Shown here one piece after another: positions 21,291 through 34,000 of a stretch of 64,000 bases of DNA. Made by a program: the position numbers and the translations under genes. The DNA is taken from positions 76,048,585 to 76,112,584 of the forward strand of contig OZ035960.1 in assembly GCA_964034945.1 (NCBI GenBank), in the 5' to 3' direction. The notes beneath the pieces were generated by a model that had not been told where the DNA came from, searched no databases, and saw only the letters and a program-made list of their open reading frames with translations. This DNA comes from Chrysopilus asiliformis (Eukaryota > Arthropoda > Insecta > Diptera > Rhagionidae). The first letter of the stretch is position 1, and every line of letters begins with the position of its first letter.

Positions 21291-21911
21291 CTCTAAAGCA
21301 GTGGTTCCCAAAGTAGTCCCTACGGACCCCCAGGGGTCCCCAGGATCATTCAGGGGGTCCGTGGAAAATTAAAATTGATTTGGGGGTCCCTGAACAACGT
21401 CAGGGGGTCCGCACAAGGTTTAATATGAAATAAAAAAATTGTGACACATTTTTATTAATATGGAAGTTAAAATAAATAACAGAAGCTGTTGATTGCTTTT
21501 CCGTTTTCCTATTTGGTAGAACGTAGATTCAGTGCCGTTATGAGCCTCATCACAAAAAAAAGAAACCGACTAGAAATTAGTACTCGTGGGGATTTGCGGT
21601 TGCTACTCACAAACATTGAGCCGAACATAAATACACTCATAACATCCCATCAAGTTCATTCAAGTCATTATTTTTTTTTTTGTATTTTAAAACAAAAGTT
21701 ATAATTTCAATAAATACTTCTTCAACAAAATCTTTAATTTATATTTTATTTTTACGTCACCATTTACCATTCAAGACATCAAAGTTAAATTTGTAATTGT
21801 TCTATTATGCATTTATGTAGTAAATGGGTGAAAACCCAGGGTCCGTGGGCAAGTTTTGACTATGAAAAGGGGTCCGTGGGCCAAAAGAGTTTGGGAACCA
21901 CTGCTCTAAAG
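21291..21911. mobile_element. hAT-type element fragment with transposase C-terminus
   Basis: A 605-bp body (21299-21903) with ends CAGTGGTTCCCAAAGTAG and, read inward, CAGTGGTTCCCAAAC. It is flanked by the 8-bp duplication CTCTAAAG (21291-21298 and 21904-21911). Inside, 21505-21660 encodes RRFSAVMSLITKKRNRL and HQVHSSH, the hAT C-terminal dimerisation region of the ZBED5/Charlie-like type. The rest of the transposase is deleted, so it is non-autonomous. Confidence 0.9.
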
Positions 21912-22935
21912 GTTCCGAGCATTTTTATTGTGGTTGTTTACATTCCTCCTTCCAGTAAATTATCCGAATATAAAAGTCTTGTTAATGCGACTGAATGGGT
22001 GAGTCATAAATACGAATGCTCTACTACTAGTTGGAAACTTCAACTTGCCTCGTCTAAAATGGTCTTCAACGGAAGACGAAATCTGTCGAGTACCGACTAA
22101 TGCCAGCTTCAGCATTGAGAATTTTTTTGTTGACTCGATCCTAAACTGTTATTTGAGTAAAATGAATCACGTTTACAAAAAACTTAATCGAATTCTGGAC
22201 TTCGTTTTTTCTTCGGATTCCTTGTCCACCATAGTCAACAAATGTGAAGATTCACTAATATATGAAGTAGATCATTATTCAGGGATCTTCATAGAAATCG
22301 AATACGATTTTCAAAATCATCAACTCCATGTTTATACAAATTACCGTCTTAATTTTCGGAAAGTTAACTTTTTTTATGAATGGATTACTATCTGAGACTG
22401 ACTGGATGTCATTGTTGTTTAAAGTTAGAGATGTTGAAATTGCTACTGACATATTTCATAATGTAATCAATTTAATTTTTTCTAAATGTGTTCCCAAAAC
22501 CAAAGTCAGAGTATCAAAAAATTTTAGTCCGACCTGGTTTAATGACGAGCTGCGGCCTCAAAGAAATGCGCGAAATGCAGCATGGAAAAAATACAACTTG
22601 ACGAAACTTGACTGGGACTATAGTACTTTTAGTGATTTACGTAGAGAATTTAAAAATTATACCAAGCCTCTCTATAACTCTTATTTAGAGTCAAGCGAAG
22701 AGTCAATAAAGGGGAATCCAAGACATTTCTGGAGCTTCGTCAATGGCAAGCGTAAATCCAACCAGTATCCCAATTCCTTTTCTGACTGTGATAGTAAATT
22801 AGTCAGTGAGCCAGCTACGATCACTAATAGTTCAGCTGATTTTTTTGTAAATCATTTACGAATAAAAACTGTGATATAGATGTAAACTATCTTAAATACT
22901 TGACTAGTCTGCTCCAGGTTAATTTATTCTAAACA

Positions 22936-24186
22936 CTAATGACTAGGGCTAGGATAATTATGCACGAAAAATGTCTAAAATAAGCAAGCAAATATGCACA
23001 AAATTGCTATATGTTGTTTTATTGAAAATTATTTAGTTGCTGTTACGTCTGTTTCACACATTTTACAAAAAAGGACAGATTCATCAGTACTGAAACATTT
23101 ATACGTTTTCGTTACTCTACGGTAAAAAGCATTTGCACTCTCTTTAGGCATGTCAATTAAAACCTTTTAAGTAAATCAAACTTTTTACGACAAATAAAAT
23201 TTAAATAATGTTTTGAGTTCTAAAAGAGTAAACAGTAAAGTTTCTGGAAATTTAACGGTAAATTCCACACTTATTGACTCCATACTAGGGATGTCAAAAA
23301 AGAACCGGTTACTCGGTGTTTTTGCTTCGGTTAACCGGGTTTTTTCGGTGTTTTTATTTGCACGGTTATACCCGGTGTTTTTTTTAACCGTTCAAAAAAA
23401 CCGATCATTTTTTTTGTACGGAAAAATAATTTTAAACCAATTTTCGTGCAACTGATTTGTTAGAAACACTTCTTTTTAGGCACTCTGAACCAAATACAAT
23501 ATTATATTGTGCCATTTATGGCCTCTTAATGGATTATATAGCACTTCACGTCTTTTGTTTGTATTATAGTGTATTTGTTGCGTCTAAGACCTGACCTACC
23601 CAATGTGATGAAAAAGGTTTTTCGGTGTTTTAATAACCGGTTTTTTGGACCCTTAAAAACCGGTTTAACCGAAAACCGGTGTTTTTCAAAAATTTGACAT
23701 CCCTACTCCATACCATTGATGTGAATAGCTCGATTACAAACACAAAAAAACGCAAAAAGAATTCAAGCATACGATGCCAATACTTAGTTCAATTATGATA
23801 GGTCCTACGAGAGTCATTTTATCTGTTGTTGTTTGTGTTTTTCTACAAACACATCTAAAATGACTTGTGGAAGTGACACGCCTATCACAACTCAAATCTA
23901 TATTAAATTGCTAGGGGTGCGTTTGTTTATTAACAGAGAGCTGAGCTGTGAAGTTAACTTCACTTCAGCATTTAAAAACAACCGAGGTTACAATGGTCAA
24001 AATATGGAATTGTGACAAAAGTTAATTTTATTAAAAATTTGCAAGTGGCAAAAAGGCTAAAATAATCATTTGTTTATTAAAAATATGCAAATGCATATAT
24101 ATATGCTCGAATCCAAAAAATCCTTAAAATATGCATTTACATATGTAAATATGCAAATGCATAACTATCCGAGCCCTACTAATGAC
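22936..24186. mobile_element. Non-autonomous hAT-type element with 8-bp duplication
   Basis: Body 22944-24178, ends TAGGGCTAGGATAATTATGC and, read inward, TAGGGCTCGGATAGTTATGC. The 8-bp duplication is CTAATGAC on both sides. TATGCAAATGCAT-like motifs recur near the right end. No transposase is recognised. It contains a second hAT-type MITE at 23278-23713. Confidence 0.88.
23278..23713. mobile_element. hAT-type MITE rich in AACCGGTT motifs, nested
   Basis: A 420-bp body (23286-23705) with inverted ends TAGGGATGTCAAA and the 8-bp duplication CTCCATAC on both sides. The interior is a series of AACCGGTT/GGTGTTTTT units in both orientations. No coding potential. Confidence 0.9.
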
Positions 24187-24450
24187 ATTATAAATTATAT
24201 TTTAAAGAACTTTGACAACGATTATTCTGATTGTCCTGCTGGTGTTCTATGCGTTGTTATTCGTAAATGTTATGAATATCTTGTCGAACCGTTCAATTGT
24301 TTATTTAATCTGTCTTTTATGTCTGGTGTCTTTCCAACCCTTTGGAAATTTTCTTTTATTGTTCCAATTCACAAAAAATGGGGAAAAAATTATAACTAAT
24401 TACAGACCGATTTCTAAGATCTCGCCGCTTCGTTACTAACAATTGTAACT

Positions 24451-24839
24451 TTAAATTTATTAACATTAATAAGGAGGAAATAATTGAAATAAGAAACGAC
24501 TTTCTAATACTAAATAACATTAAAAACAATGAACTGAAAAGCTCTTGCGGCGAATCAAACATTAATCTCACCGGAAATTTTTTGGTTAACTTTAATATCT
24601 TGTTTGAAATTAACATAACAAAATTTAAAATAATACAATTTTTAAAATAATATAATTGCATTTATTGTTCATTAATAATGAAATTTGACGAGCTTTCAAT
24701 AAGCTAGAACAATTCCAAATAATGGAAATTGTTCGAGCAATGATTTTAACCGAATGCATATCACACGGCAACCGTTCTCGCGATTTTTGCTTTGTAAGCA
24801 AAAGTGTCAATTCCGATTTAATGAAAAAAAATTCTATTT
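24451..24839. other. AT-rich stretch, no gene seen
   Basis: It follows the last recognisable LINE sequence. It may be decayed LINE, but I see no motif. Confidence 0.4.
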
Positions 24840-25190
24840 CGTGAACTACACCAGGGTGTTAGGGATGACAAAAGATTTTGATTTCCGAAAGTCTGTCTGT
24901 CTGTCGATGAACACCATTACTTTCGAAAGGATTGAGCTAGAGGCTTAAAATTTTGTATAGTTACGTTTCTCGTAAATGCCTAAGTTAAGTTTTTGAACGG
25001 GTAAAATTGGAGCATTCCTTCCCTTCCCTTATACAAACGAAACGGTTTTTGAAATTTTCTCGAACAAGGTGAGTCATATTGAAAAATTTATAAAGGTAAA
25101 ATGTTTTTAGAATATGATTCTCCATAACTCATCCATACACCAGAATTCAATCGGACCACTGCCATATAAATTGCAGGTTTAACCCTGTGC
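24840..25190 (+). repeat. Interspersed repeat family D, copy 1
   Basis: It contains GACAAAAGATTTTGATTTCC, GATGAACACCATTAC and AGGATTGAGCTAGAGG, shared in order with 41868-41983. A downstream part (GTGAGTCATATTGAAAAATT) is shared with 42421-42460. Non-coding. Confidence 0.7.
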
Positions 25191-25880
25191 TTTATTTATA
25201 TTCATCGCAAGTGCTAATTTAATAGGGAATTGCCGCCTTTTAAGTTTAAATGGGAATTCTTGTTCTGTTGAAGTTACATTTATTTTGGGGATAAAAACTA
25301 CTCCCCTTTATGATATCCAGTCAATATTTCAGCATCAATCACATGTGGCATTAGACATCTGATTATTAGTCGAGTCCCATTACACGAACCACTGGTTACA
25401 TTTAAATTTCTTAAAAGGATGACAATAGATCCAACTTTTATAGATAATTTGTGCAAAGGCAATCCAGATGGAGTGAGGCTATTAACCGTAGACCCGTGTA
25501 CTATAAAACTTTCATATATCGTGTACTTGGGCACTGCCAGATGTAATTCTAATAGAAAATGTATGGCTTGTTTGTTTAAAAATAATAAAAATGTGGTTTA
25601 TTCGCTAAACAAGTAACAAATACAATGGGTAAATATAACCCCAAAAAATCGTTCTACACGGGTCTAGGGTTAATGAACTCAATTGGAAAATTATTTCGTT
25701 CTTTTCCACCATCGCACTCGATAGCACCAATACTGTGATATGATTTTAATTCTGAATTGATTTTATTCAAAATATCTTCATTCAAAGTTTCGTCACTTGT
25801 CAGTCTGGTCAGTCTGGTCAGTTTGGTCATTAAAATCCGCCCTTTATTGCCAATAAGCTCCTCTGAAAGTTTCATTCAAA
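25190..25880 (-). pseudogene. Helitron helicase (Pif1-like) C-terminal fragment, split by a MITE
   Basis: Minus-strand order: LNEDILNKINSEL..IECD..ERNNFPIEFIN (25654-25800), then after the MITE SLTPSGLPLHKLSIKVG, LLRNLNV, CNGTRLIIR and AEILTG (25298-25485), then, after one frameshift near 25300, a [17 protein letters not shown] segment to 25195. This is the conserved Pif1-like helicase region of Helitron Rep/helicase proteins, which drive rolling-circle transposition. The Rep domain and Helitron ends are not seen. Confidence 0.85.
25482..25673. mobile_element. Short piggyBac-type MITE inside the Helitron helicase
   Basis: A 184-bp body (25486-25669) with ends CCGTAGACCCGTGTA and, read inward, CCCTAGACCCGTGTA, and TTAA on both sides. 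Counting a single TTAA restores continuous reading across the insertion (IEFIN to SLTPSG), which confirms the boundaries. Confidence 0.9.
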
Positions 25881-26309
25881 TCGGTCCGGTGGTTCTCGAG
25901 TTTTAAGCGAACAGACAGACAGACAGACACCCAAGCTTATTATATAATATATTTTTTTTCATTTTTTTTTTCAAAATAACAAACGAATAACTCAACAGGC
26001 ATTCGACGGGATGTCTCATATGTGCAGGAGGAGCCGGAAGAAAAGACCTTTTGCGACGTGACTAGCAGGTAAATAATTTGCAAAGCAAAACAAAATTAGC
26101 ATTTTTCTATTCTAATGCTTTGCAGAGTGAGATTTTAGGTGTCTTTTATCTTCGGAAACGTTGAGCGAGAACTGCACACCAATTTAGACTGCTTGATAGC
26201 CGAAGATCCCACCAGAAACCGAAATTACTACGGACGGACAACTGTAGGAGCCCCACTTTTTTATGTTTTATTAATTTAATCCATCTGGTTTTACAGGCGG
26301 ATGCTACAA
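25881..26309. other. Interspersed repeat end and unassigned sequence
   Basis: The stretch 25860-25930 has a phrase common in dispersed repeats (AAATCGGTCCGGTGGTTCTC followed by a GACA run). The stretch 25985-26260 is slightly more GC-rich, without a frame I can assign. Confidence 0.4.
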
Positions 26310-26445
26310 TTATGCGCTTATTTTTATTTTTTTTTAAATTTATTTATATAGTCATAAAGAGTAATCTCATAGACATTTATTATAACAAAAAATAAAATGA
26401 AAGGAAAGAAACAAAAAAATCATGATAATAAAAATTGTTTTTTTA

Positions 26446-29206
26446 TCACATCTGACGAGCGGTTAAATTAAAATCGATTAAGTAGTAATATTTTTTAAAT
26501 GATGTACACATAAATAGTAGTGGTGAATTTCTTCCATAAGATGTCTTCGAAAAGTTGACATAAAAAAAATTAAAATTCTGCGTGTTCCTAGGCTTGGTGC
26601 TAACATCTAATGCCAACATCAAGTTAGGCGCATCTATCTCATTTTGTAATATTTTATAAACAAACATACATTGAAGAATTTCGCGCCTTTTCGATAAAGG
26701 AGTTAAATTCAATAGTGACAATCTTTGTTCATAGGAAGGCAAATTCCATGGGTCAAGGCAAGGTAACTTGCGTAGTGCAAATCTTAAAAATCTTTTTTGA
26801 ACGACCAGACAACACATGCATATTCGAGGATCGGTCTAACAAATGCGTTATACAAAGACATAATGGCATATGGATCCGATAGATCTGACGAAAATGTTTT
26901 GACCAGGGATAGTATTCTTGTCGCGTTATTTGTAATAAGTTCTCAATGAAGTTCGAAGGTCAATTTTTGGTCAAGTGTCATTCCAAGGTCTATGATAGAC
27001 TCGACTCTTTCAATCGCAATTGAGTCAAAATTGTAATGAGTACTAAATAAATTAGAGCGACGTGAATACGAAATAACAAAGCATTTTCTTAAATTTAACA
27101 CTAGAAAGTTTTTACTACACCACGTGAAAAATTGTTAAGGTCAAGTTGTAAAAGGTTAGCATCCGTATGATTGTCAATAGTTTTAAAAATTTTGAAATCG
27201 TCTGCATACATTAAAATACGAGAATGCTTTAAGACAAAATTAACATCATTAACATATATAATAAATAAGAGAGGACCAATATGACTTCCCTGTGGAACAC
27301 CAGACGACACTAAAATCAAATCAGATACAACTGACCTAAATTGCACATATTGCGACCGGCCAGTCAGATAACAATAGATCCACATGATCACGTTGTCAGG
27401 GAAACCCAGCAAACGTAATTTAAATAATAAAAGTTTGTGATCGAGTTTATCAAAAGCCTTGGAGAGATCTGTGTAAATTGCATCAACCTGCTGTGAGTCT
27501 AAGAATTTCATAATTGTGAAGTTTACAAATTCACACAAGTTTGTCGTAATGGAACGTTTTTTAATGAAACCATGTTGATTATCGCTTAGCATATTTTTAC
27601 AGTATGGATAAATAAGATTAGTTACTGCACATTCAAAAAGCTTTGGAATAGCAGATAATTTAGCGATACATCTATAATTCTCTATATTATCTCTTTGGCC
27701 TGATTTATGCAGAGGAATCACATATGAACTCTTCCATAAATCAGGAAAAATGTTTTGTTTTAGCGAAAGATTAAATATAAACGTAAGAACTTCATATAAG
27801 CTATAAGCACATTTCTTTAAAAATAGCGAAGGAATTTGATCAGGCCCTGGTGATGATTTCTCGTCAAGATCTAACAGCGATTGCAAGACTGTTTCCCCGT
27901 CTAAATAAAAATTTGGAATATTAACTGTATTAACGGAGTCAAGAAATGTAAAATATTGGTAGTCGATATGATTGGAATTAGAAGTGTAAGTTTTGCTAAA
28001 AAAAATGATGCAAACATATTTGCTATTTCCCGAGGGTCGTCAGAAGTTAAATTGTCGTAGGTCATTACACTAGGATAATCGTCATTTTTCTTTTTAGACT
28101 TCATATAACTCCAAAACATTTTCGGTTTATTTTTTATTTCTCGCTCCATTTTATTTAAATATAATTTGTGGCAAATCAATATATAGGATTTGAATTCACG
28201 ACGATAATTGCAGTATTCGAGGTAGTCATTATGATGTCTGGTAGTCCTCCATTTTTTGAAGGACCGGTTCTTTAAATTTTTTAACCTTCTCGTTTCACGA
28301 TCATACCATGGAGAATTTGATAACGTTTTAGAAGACATATATGGAACAAACATAGATATACATCCTAAAATACTTTCATAGAACAATGATAGCGCTACGT
28401 TTACGTCAGATGAAATAAGGACTTCAGTCCAGTCAATATTTGAAATAAAGTTATTAATTATATAATTTGCTTTTTTTAAAATTGAAGTACTTTACAAAAT
28501 GAGGTAATGAATCGCATGAAGTGTCATAAGAGTAGTATATGTTTAAAGATGGATGATGGTTGTCTTTTGCTACCAAAGGTGAATCACAAGCTTCTACAAG
28601 GCAATTTGTATAATCATTGCAGAGAACCAGATTAAGAATTCTTCCTAGTGTATTAGATACTGGATTGATTTGGAAAAGGTTGTTATCACAAAACCCGTCA
28701 ATTCCAATAACATCGTCCCGTCTAGCATTTAGCGCTGTTAAATAGTTATCGCTATCATCCAAGGTATTCCCACTGAGATTAGAAAGATTTAAGTCTCCGA
28801 GTACGAACAACTTGTCATCTGGCCTCATGAGATAGTTGATTGAGTCAATAGCACTAATTATGTCTTTCATATTTTGGACGGAAGGACAAGGTATATAAAG
28901 AACAATAATGTATATATAAACATTATCTTACATTAGTATCTTAACTCCAATCATTTCTAAGTGCACTGGGAGGTCAATAGGTTGGCATCCAATATCATTT
29001 TTGACTGCTATTAGTACACCTCCCCCTCGTTTAAAAGAGCTGTTCTTGGAGGAACGATCAGTGCGGTACACGTTGAAAGTTGATGGAAACAATTCTCGGT
29101 TTATGAAGGATGCAGTAAGCCAGGTTTCGGTTAGAGCAATAATATCAAATGAGCAGCATAAAGTATTCATATAAAAGTCATAGGTCTTAGTACGTAGCCC
29201 TCTCAC
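26446..29206 (-). pseudogene. CR1/jockey-type LINE ORF2: endonuclease and reverse transcriptase
   Basis: Endonuclease: MRGLRTKTYDF, IIALTETWL and RGGGVLIAV (29206-28928); one in-frame stop at 28928-28930; then FVLGDLNL, LGRILNLVL and DNHHPSL (28870-28454). A pre-RT segment with PWYDRETRRLKNLKNRSFKK and MFWSYMKSKKK is in a shifted frame (28386-27960). Reverse transcriptase follows: SSPGPDQIPSLFLKK, IYTDLSKAFDKLDH, GVPQGSHIGPLLF and the active site YADD (27886-27101). The thumb, in another frame, reads RRSNLF..DLGMTLDQKL, then KRFLRFALRKLPCLDPWNLP, and ends at 26446. It copies LINE RNA by target-primed reverse transcription. At least one stop and about three frameshifts make this copy inactive. 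Confidence 0.88.
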
Positions 29207-29229
29207 ATTTTGATAATAGAGGGCAAACT

Positions 29230-30219
29230 CTACACGTTTTTTGAAGCGTTTTTTCCTTGTCTGGTATGTCTGAAACGGTTGTTTTTAGATTCGTGTATTA
29301 TCAAACCTTCTGGCCAGAATCCTTGTTGTAAGATAGTATCAACATAAATTGAAGGAACGCGAAGTTTAAACGAAGACAAGTTTCTATTGGGCAAGTTCTC
29401 TGGTGTTAGTTTAACACAACCAATATTTAGGTTCATGTGTTTATTCAATTTGCTTGCAATGTAATCGAGAATTTCATCTACACTGGTTGAATAAGCCAAA
29501 TGAGATATAAATATTTGTTTGGGAGGAACAACGACCGGCAAACTAGCTAGAGGCCTATCAGCTGTTTGGCTATTTTGCTGCTGTGGGTTGAACTGTCGAA
29601 CAGCTGATCCTGTATGACTAGACAACGGGCTCGTCTGTGATTGCGGAGATTTTTGTGGCTGTTGATGGACAGTTGGTTGTTGTTGTGACATTGAAGCCGA
29701 GTGACGGGGAGAAGGCGGTGATGTAGTCGATCGATGTTGTTGTTGTGGCTCAGTGTCTTTGTTTTGGGTCTGTTGTTGGCGGAACCTTAATTCTTTTGCG
29801 TTGGCACGAGTTGTCATTGCTGAAGAACCAGAAGTTACTTTTCTTGCCGATGATTCTATTAAAGAAACTCTTTAGTTTTTTACAAGCGGCGTTGAAGGTG
29901 TTGATGTAGCCGACGGCGCATTGTTCAGAACTGGGCCCATTTCCTTTAACAGTTTGTTTACATCTAACAATGACTTATTCAGATTTAAGTGAGATTCCCG
30001 ACACTTTTCTATTTTGAATGCAAACGCTGATGATGATATTTTGCGGCAAACAGTGCAATACCACTGAAGGCCGTTTCCACTTTGCATTATTGAGTCGGCT
30101 ATACCGGCAACGAATCCGGCACATTTAGCATGATAGCTTCGGTTACAGTTCCCAAAACATTGGATAAAGCGAGTTTTATCATCGACGTCCAGGCAAGGTT
30201 GTTTAGAACAGTCACACAT
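29230..30219 (-). pseudogene. CR1/jockey-type LINE ORF1 with PHD-like finger, one in-frame stop
   Basis: A single 330-codon frame interrupted by one TAG at 29872-29874. Residues ~1-60 form a Cys/His-rich PHD-like finger (MCDCSKQPC, CFGNCNRSYHAKCAGF, WYCTVC). The middle is Gln/Ser/Pro-rich. The C-terminal ~90 residues (KQIFISHLAYSTSVDEIL, CVKLTPENL, SFKLRVPSIY, GFWPEGLIIHE) form the usual nucleic-acid-binding domain of this LINE type. The frame continues without shift through the stop. Confidence 0.8.
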
Positions 30220-30282
30220 AATGATAATTTAAAATTATTCCCGCGATATCAACATTTCTACACGATTAAAACATAAGAAAAG

Positions 30283-30493
30283 TGTTACTTGCTAAAATAA
30301 TTTTAAGAATTTTGAAATCATAAAATAGGCTAAGTTTTTTAATACTCAAAAACTTGTGAGTTTTTAATTATTCGTTGTTTAACTTTAGTGGCGAACAGTC
30401 GCCTTTGAAAATAAAATCAGCATTTTTTTCATTAAAAAATTGTTTTAATTATTTTTTCTTCGTCGAAAATTAAATTCGACTTATGCCAATCCA
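30283..30493 (+). repeat. BEL/Pao 5' LTR
   Basis: 211 bp, TGTTACTTGC...ATCCA. I see no difference from the 3' LTR, which indicates a recent insertion. An AATAAA signal lies about halfway (GAAAATAAAATCAG). Confidence 0.95.
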
Positions 30494-30806
30494 TTTTGGT
30501 CCTTCGAGCCGGATTTTTGGAACGTTTTCATTTTTGAACGGCATTGGATTGAACTGTAATCCACGATTACGAACATTTTTAAATATCGTTTACCATTGGA
30601 TGGAATTTGCTGGAAATTGTGATTCATGATTGCAGAAATAATTCGCCAAGCGAAGGAATTTTAAACAGCATTGCAGCAATAATCAAGAATTGTTGTCCAC
30701 GATTGCAAGAATATTTCGCCGTGCGAAGATTCAAGCAGATTTAAATATTTTATTTGATTCAAGACTGAGTTTCATCAGATTCAACATCTAGTTTTAGAAT
30801 TTTTGC

Positions 30807-30968
30807 AGACCATTTTTCAAGAATTTCCCATCGTACTTTGAAGTCAGAAAACTCAATAGGAGCGACACTACAGAGTGTTCGAGAAACCATTTTTCAAGAA
30901 TTTTCCACTGTCTTCATACTTTGGAGTCGGAAAACTCCATAGGAGCGACACTACAGAGTGTTCGAGAA
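30807..30968 (+). repeat. Tandem duplication (about 80 bp) in the BEL/Pao leader
   Basis: Two copies of a unit running from ACCATTTTTCAAGAATTT to CGACACTACAGAGTGTTCGAG. The second has a few changes and a short insertion. It lies in the untranslated leader between the primer-binding site and gag. Confidence 0.85.
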
Positions 30969-31087
30969 GTATTTTATTGAATATTTAAATATCTATTAGT
31001 ACAGTTTAGAGTTAACATTTTGTTTTTGTAATAATCTTGTAAACATTTATTCGAAATCTCGATTCAAGATTAAAAATTCATTTAAAA

Positions 31088-34000
31088 ATGCCATCGAAAA
31101 AATCGGGAAAATCGGCTAAACAGTCGACGCCAAATAATTCGCATCTCTTGGATCAGATATCTGAAGAGAATTATAAAACACTCGAAATGCAGTTCGAACA
31201 CAAGTTTAATGTATCTAAAATTAAACTAAATCATTTAAAAAATTATTTAAATCAATTTGAGGATTTAACGGATGTTCCTAAAACGGATATTCAAATACGT
31301 ATTGATATGCTCAGTAATTTGCAACAAGTTTACGAAGATTTAATGGATGTTGTTGTCTCTTTTGAAAATAAAAGAAAAATTGATGAAGCATGCATTGAAT
31401 TACAAGACTTTTGTGATGAAGTGATTAACATTAAATCTAAATTAATTTCGAAAATTGAAGTCTCAATCGATTTATCGATTTCTAACCAAGAATCTTTACC
31501 TTTAGCGAATTTAAGTGATCTTCATCAAAGGCCAAAATTGCCAAGTATTTCTATTCCAAACTTTAATGGAAATCCTGGTGAATGGGTCGTTTTTAAAAAT
31601 ACTTTTGTTGCATTAATTCATAATGATTCTCGTCTGAGTGGTGTAATTAAATTTACTTATTTATTAAACGCGCTTAATGAGGAAACCAAAACAATTTTGG
31701 GAAATATCACTTTTTCAGATGAAGGATACATAACTGCATGGAAAATATTAGTAGAGATGTTTGATAATAAAAGAAAAATAGTTAATTATCATATTGATCA
31801 AATTTTATCAGTTCCCAATGTTTTTACAAATTCTGTTAAAGATTTGCGGAAATTGATTAATTCTTGTGAATCAAATATTTCTTCGTTAAAAATGTCTAAT
31901 CAAAATATAGATAGTTTAAGTGAACAACTATTAATAAATATAATTTTGAAAAAATTAAATACTTCACTTACAAAAGATTGGGAAGAAGGTTTAGAAACAA
32001 ATAATCTTCCATCATGGTTTCAATTGATTGAATTTTTGAAGAAAAAATGTCGTGTTTTAGAAGCATTAGAGTCGAATAAACATCAACAAGGTGTTCAAAA
32101 GGTTAGTGTAGGAAATAATTCTCAAAAGAAATCACATTCTTTTATTAACACAGAACCATTTAAAGCAAAATTGAATTCAACTTATTACAATTCAAATAAA
32201 ACGCCAATTAAAAAAAGTCAGTGTACTCTTTGCAACAAAGATGAACATTACATTTTTGATTGTCCAAGTTTTTTATTGCTTTCTTCTCATCAAAGATATG
32301 AGAAGGCAAAAGAATTTCATTTGTGCATAAATTGCTTAAAATCGTCAAATCATAATACAAAAGATTGTAAATCAATTCATTGTAAGATTTGCAAATATCC
32401 GCATCATACTTTACTTCATCATGGTCCATCTGATAAGTCTGATAAATCTGCTAGCGCAACTGATACGTCAAATATAAAGTCTATTCAAGATGTTGAACAA
32501 CAACCGTCAACATCTAAGGGTTTGTCAGAAAATAGCATTAAACATAATTTTTATGTTTTCAATAATCAAAATCAAACGCAAGTGCTGTTACCTACTGCTA
32601 TAATTTTGATAAGAGACCATAAGGGAAAATTTCATGAATGTAGAGCACTTCTAGATTCAGGAAGTCAAGCTTCATTTATTTCAGCTTCATTAGCACAAAA
32701 ATTAAATATCCAAGGAATTGATTCTTATCAACAAAGAATTGTTGGATTAAATGAAAATTCAACTGTTATTGACTATAAAATTATGACATCAGTTAAATCG
32801 AAAATCCACGATTTTCGGCAAGACGTAACTTTGTTGGTCGTACCAATTATTGCAAGTCTTGTACCTGAATTTCCTTTCAATGTTTCCAGGTGGGATATTC
32901 CCAAAAATATTGCATTAGCGGATCCAATGTTTAATATACAAAGACCAATAGATGTATTATTAGGATCTGATATATTTTTTAATGTCTTACGTTCAAAACA
33001 AATTTCGCTTGGTAAGCATTTACCAACTCTTATTGATACTACTTTCGGGTTTATTGCTGTTGGAAAACTTGAGACGCAATCTTTAAATTTTTCGATACTG
33101 CAACAGAAGTTGGAACCTAGTGATAATTTACAAAATGCATTGAAGAAATTATTTGATCTAGATCCAGTAAATGCAAACCCAATTTTATCAAACGAAGAAT
33201 TTGTTTGTGAAGAATTTTATGCACGAACTACTTATCGCGATGAATCAGGTAGATATGTAGTGTCGTTACCTCTAAAAGACACACTGTCAAAAATTGGAGA
33301 TTCCAGAAGTCAGGCTTTGAAACGTTTTCTTTATCTCGAAAAAAAACTGGAATCGAACCCTGAACTTAAGATTGAATATTCAAAAGTAATAAATGAATAT
33401 ACTTCATTGCATCATATGGATAAAATCGATGAATCAAATGATTCTTCTGATTTGACTTCTTTCTATTTACCTCATCATGCGGTTTTTAAACCCAATAGCA
33501 CAACTACAAAGGTTCGTGTTGTATTTGATGCATCGGCAAAATCAACTACTAATATTTCATTAAATGAGGTAATGATGATAGGACCAACGGTACAACAAAC
33601 AATTTTTGATATCATTTTAAGATTTCGTCGTTATCAATATGTTTTTACCGCGGATATTTGTAAAATGTATCGGCAAATTAAGTTGGAATCATCTCAAAGA
33701 TCACTTCAACGCATATTTTGGCGAGAAAATAAAAATGATCAATTAGACGTTTTTGAATTGAATACTGTGACTTTTGGCACAGCATCTGCACCTTATTTGG
33801 CCACAAAAACTCTTAAACAAATTGGAATCGATGGAACAGAACAGTTTCCTTTAGCATCAATAATTGCTCAACGCGATTTTTATGTTGATGATTGTATTTC
33901 GGGTAATAATGATTTACATACTGCTATTGATTCAATCAATCAATTAAAAAATTTGTTGCCAAGTGCAGGTTTTGAATTAAAAAAGTGGTGTATAAATTAT

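Larger units (their letters stand above)
20200..24450 (+). pseudogene. Decayed CR1/jockey-type LINE, interrupted by hAT-type elements
   Basis: Pieces in order on the plus strand: ORF1 end (20755-20980, with FRSFQIKIPSKYFETIICPD and LWPEQIIVKEF, matching the ORF1 C-terminus of the LINE at 29230-30219); endonuclease start (about 21040-21290); endonuclease middle (21907-22070, with FIVVVYIPPSSKL); the segment before reverse transcriptase (22400-22880, with SPTWFNDELR and GNPRHFWSFVNGKRKS); and the first reverse transcriptase motifs (24187-24450, ending at PIHKK and NYRPISK). Many stops and shifts are present. Insertions at 21299-21903 and 22944-24178 split it cleanly. Confidence 0.8.
26310..30270 (-). 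mobile_element. Nearly complete CR1/jockey-type LINE
   Basis: About 3.95 kb on the minus strand: ORF1 (30219 to 29230), ORF2 (about 29206 to 26446), a short 3' UTR and an A-rich tail near 26318-26345. A BEL/Pao element lies immediately beyond its 5' end. It is the best preserved member of the family also represented by fragments at 14555-14930 and 20200-24450. The target duplication was not resolved. Confidence 0.85.
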
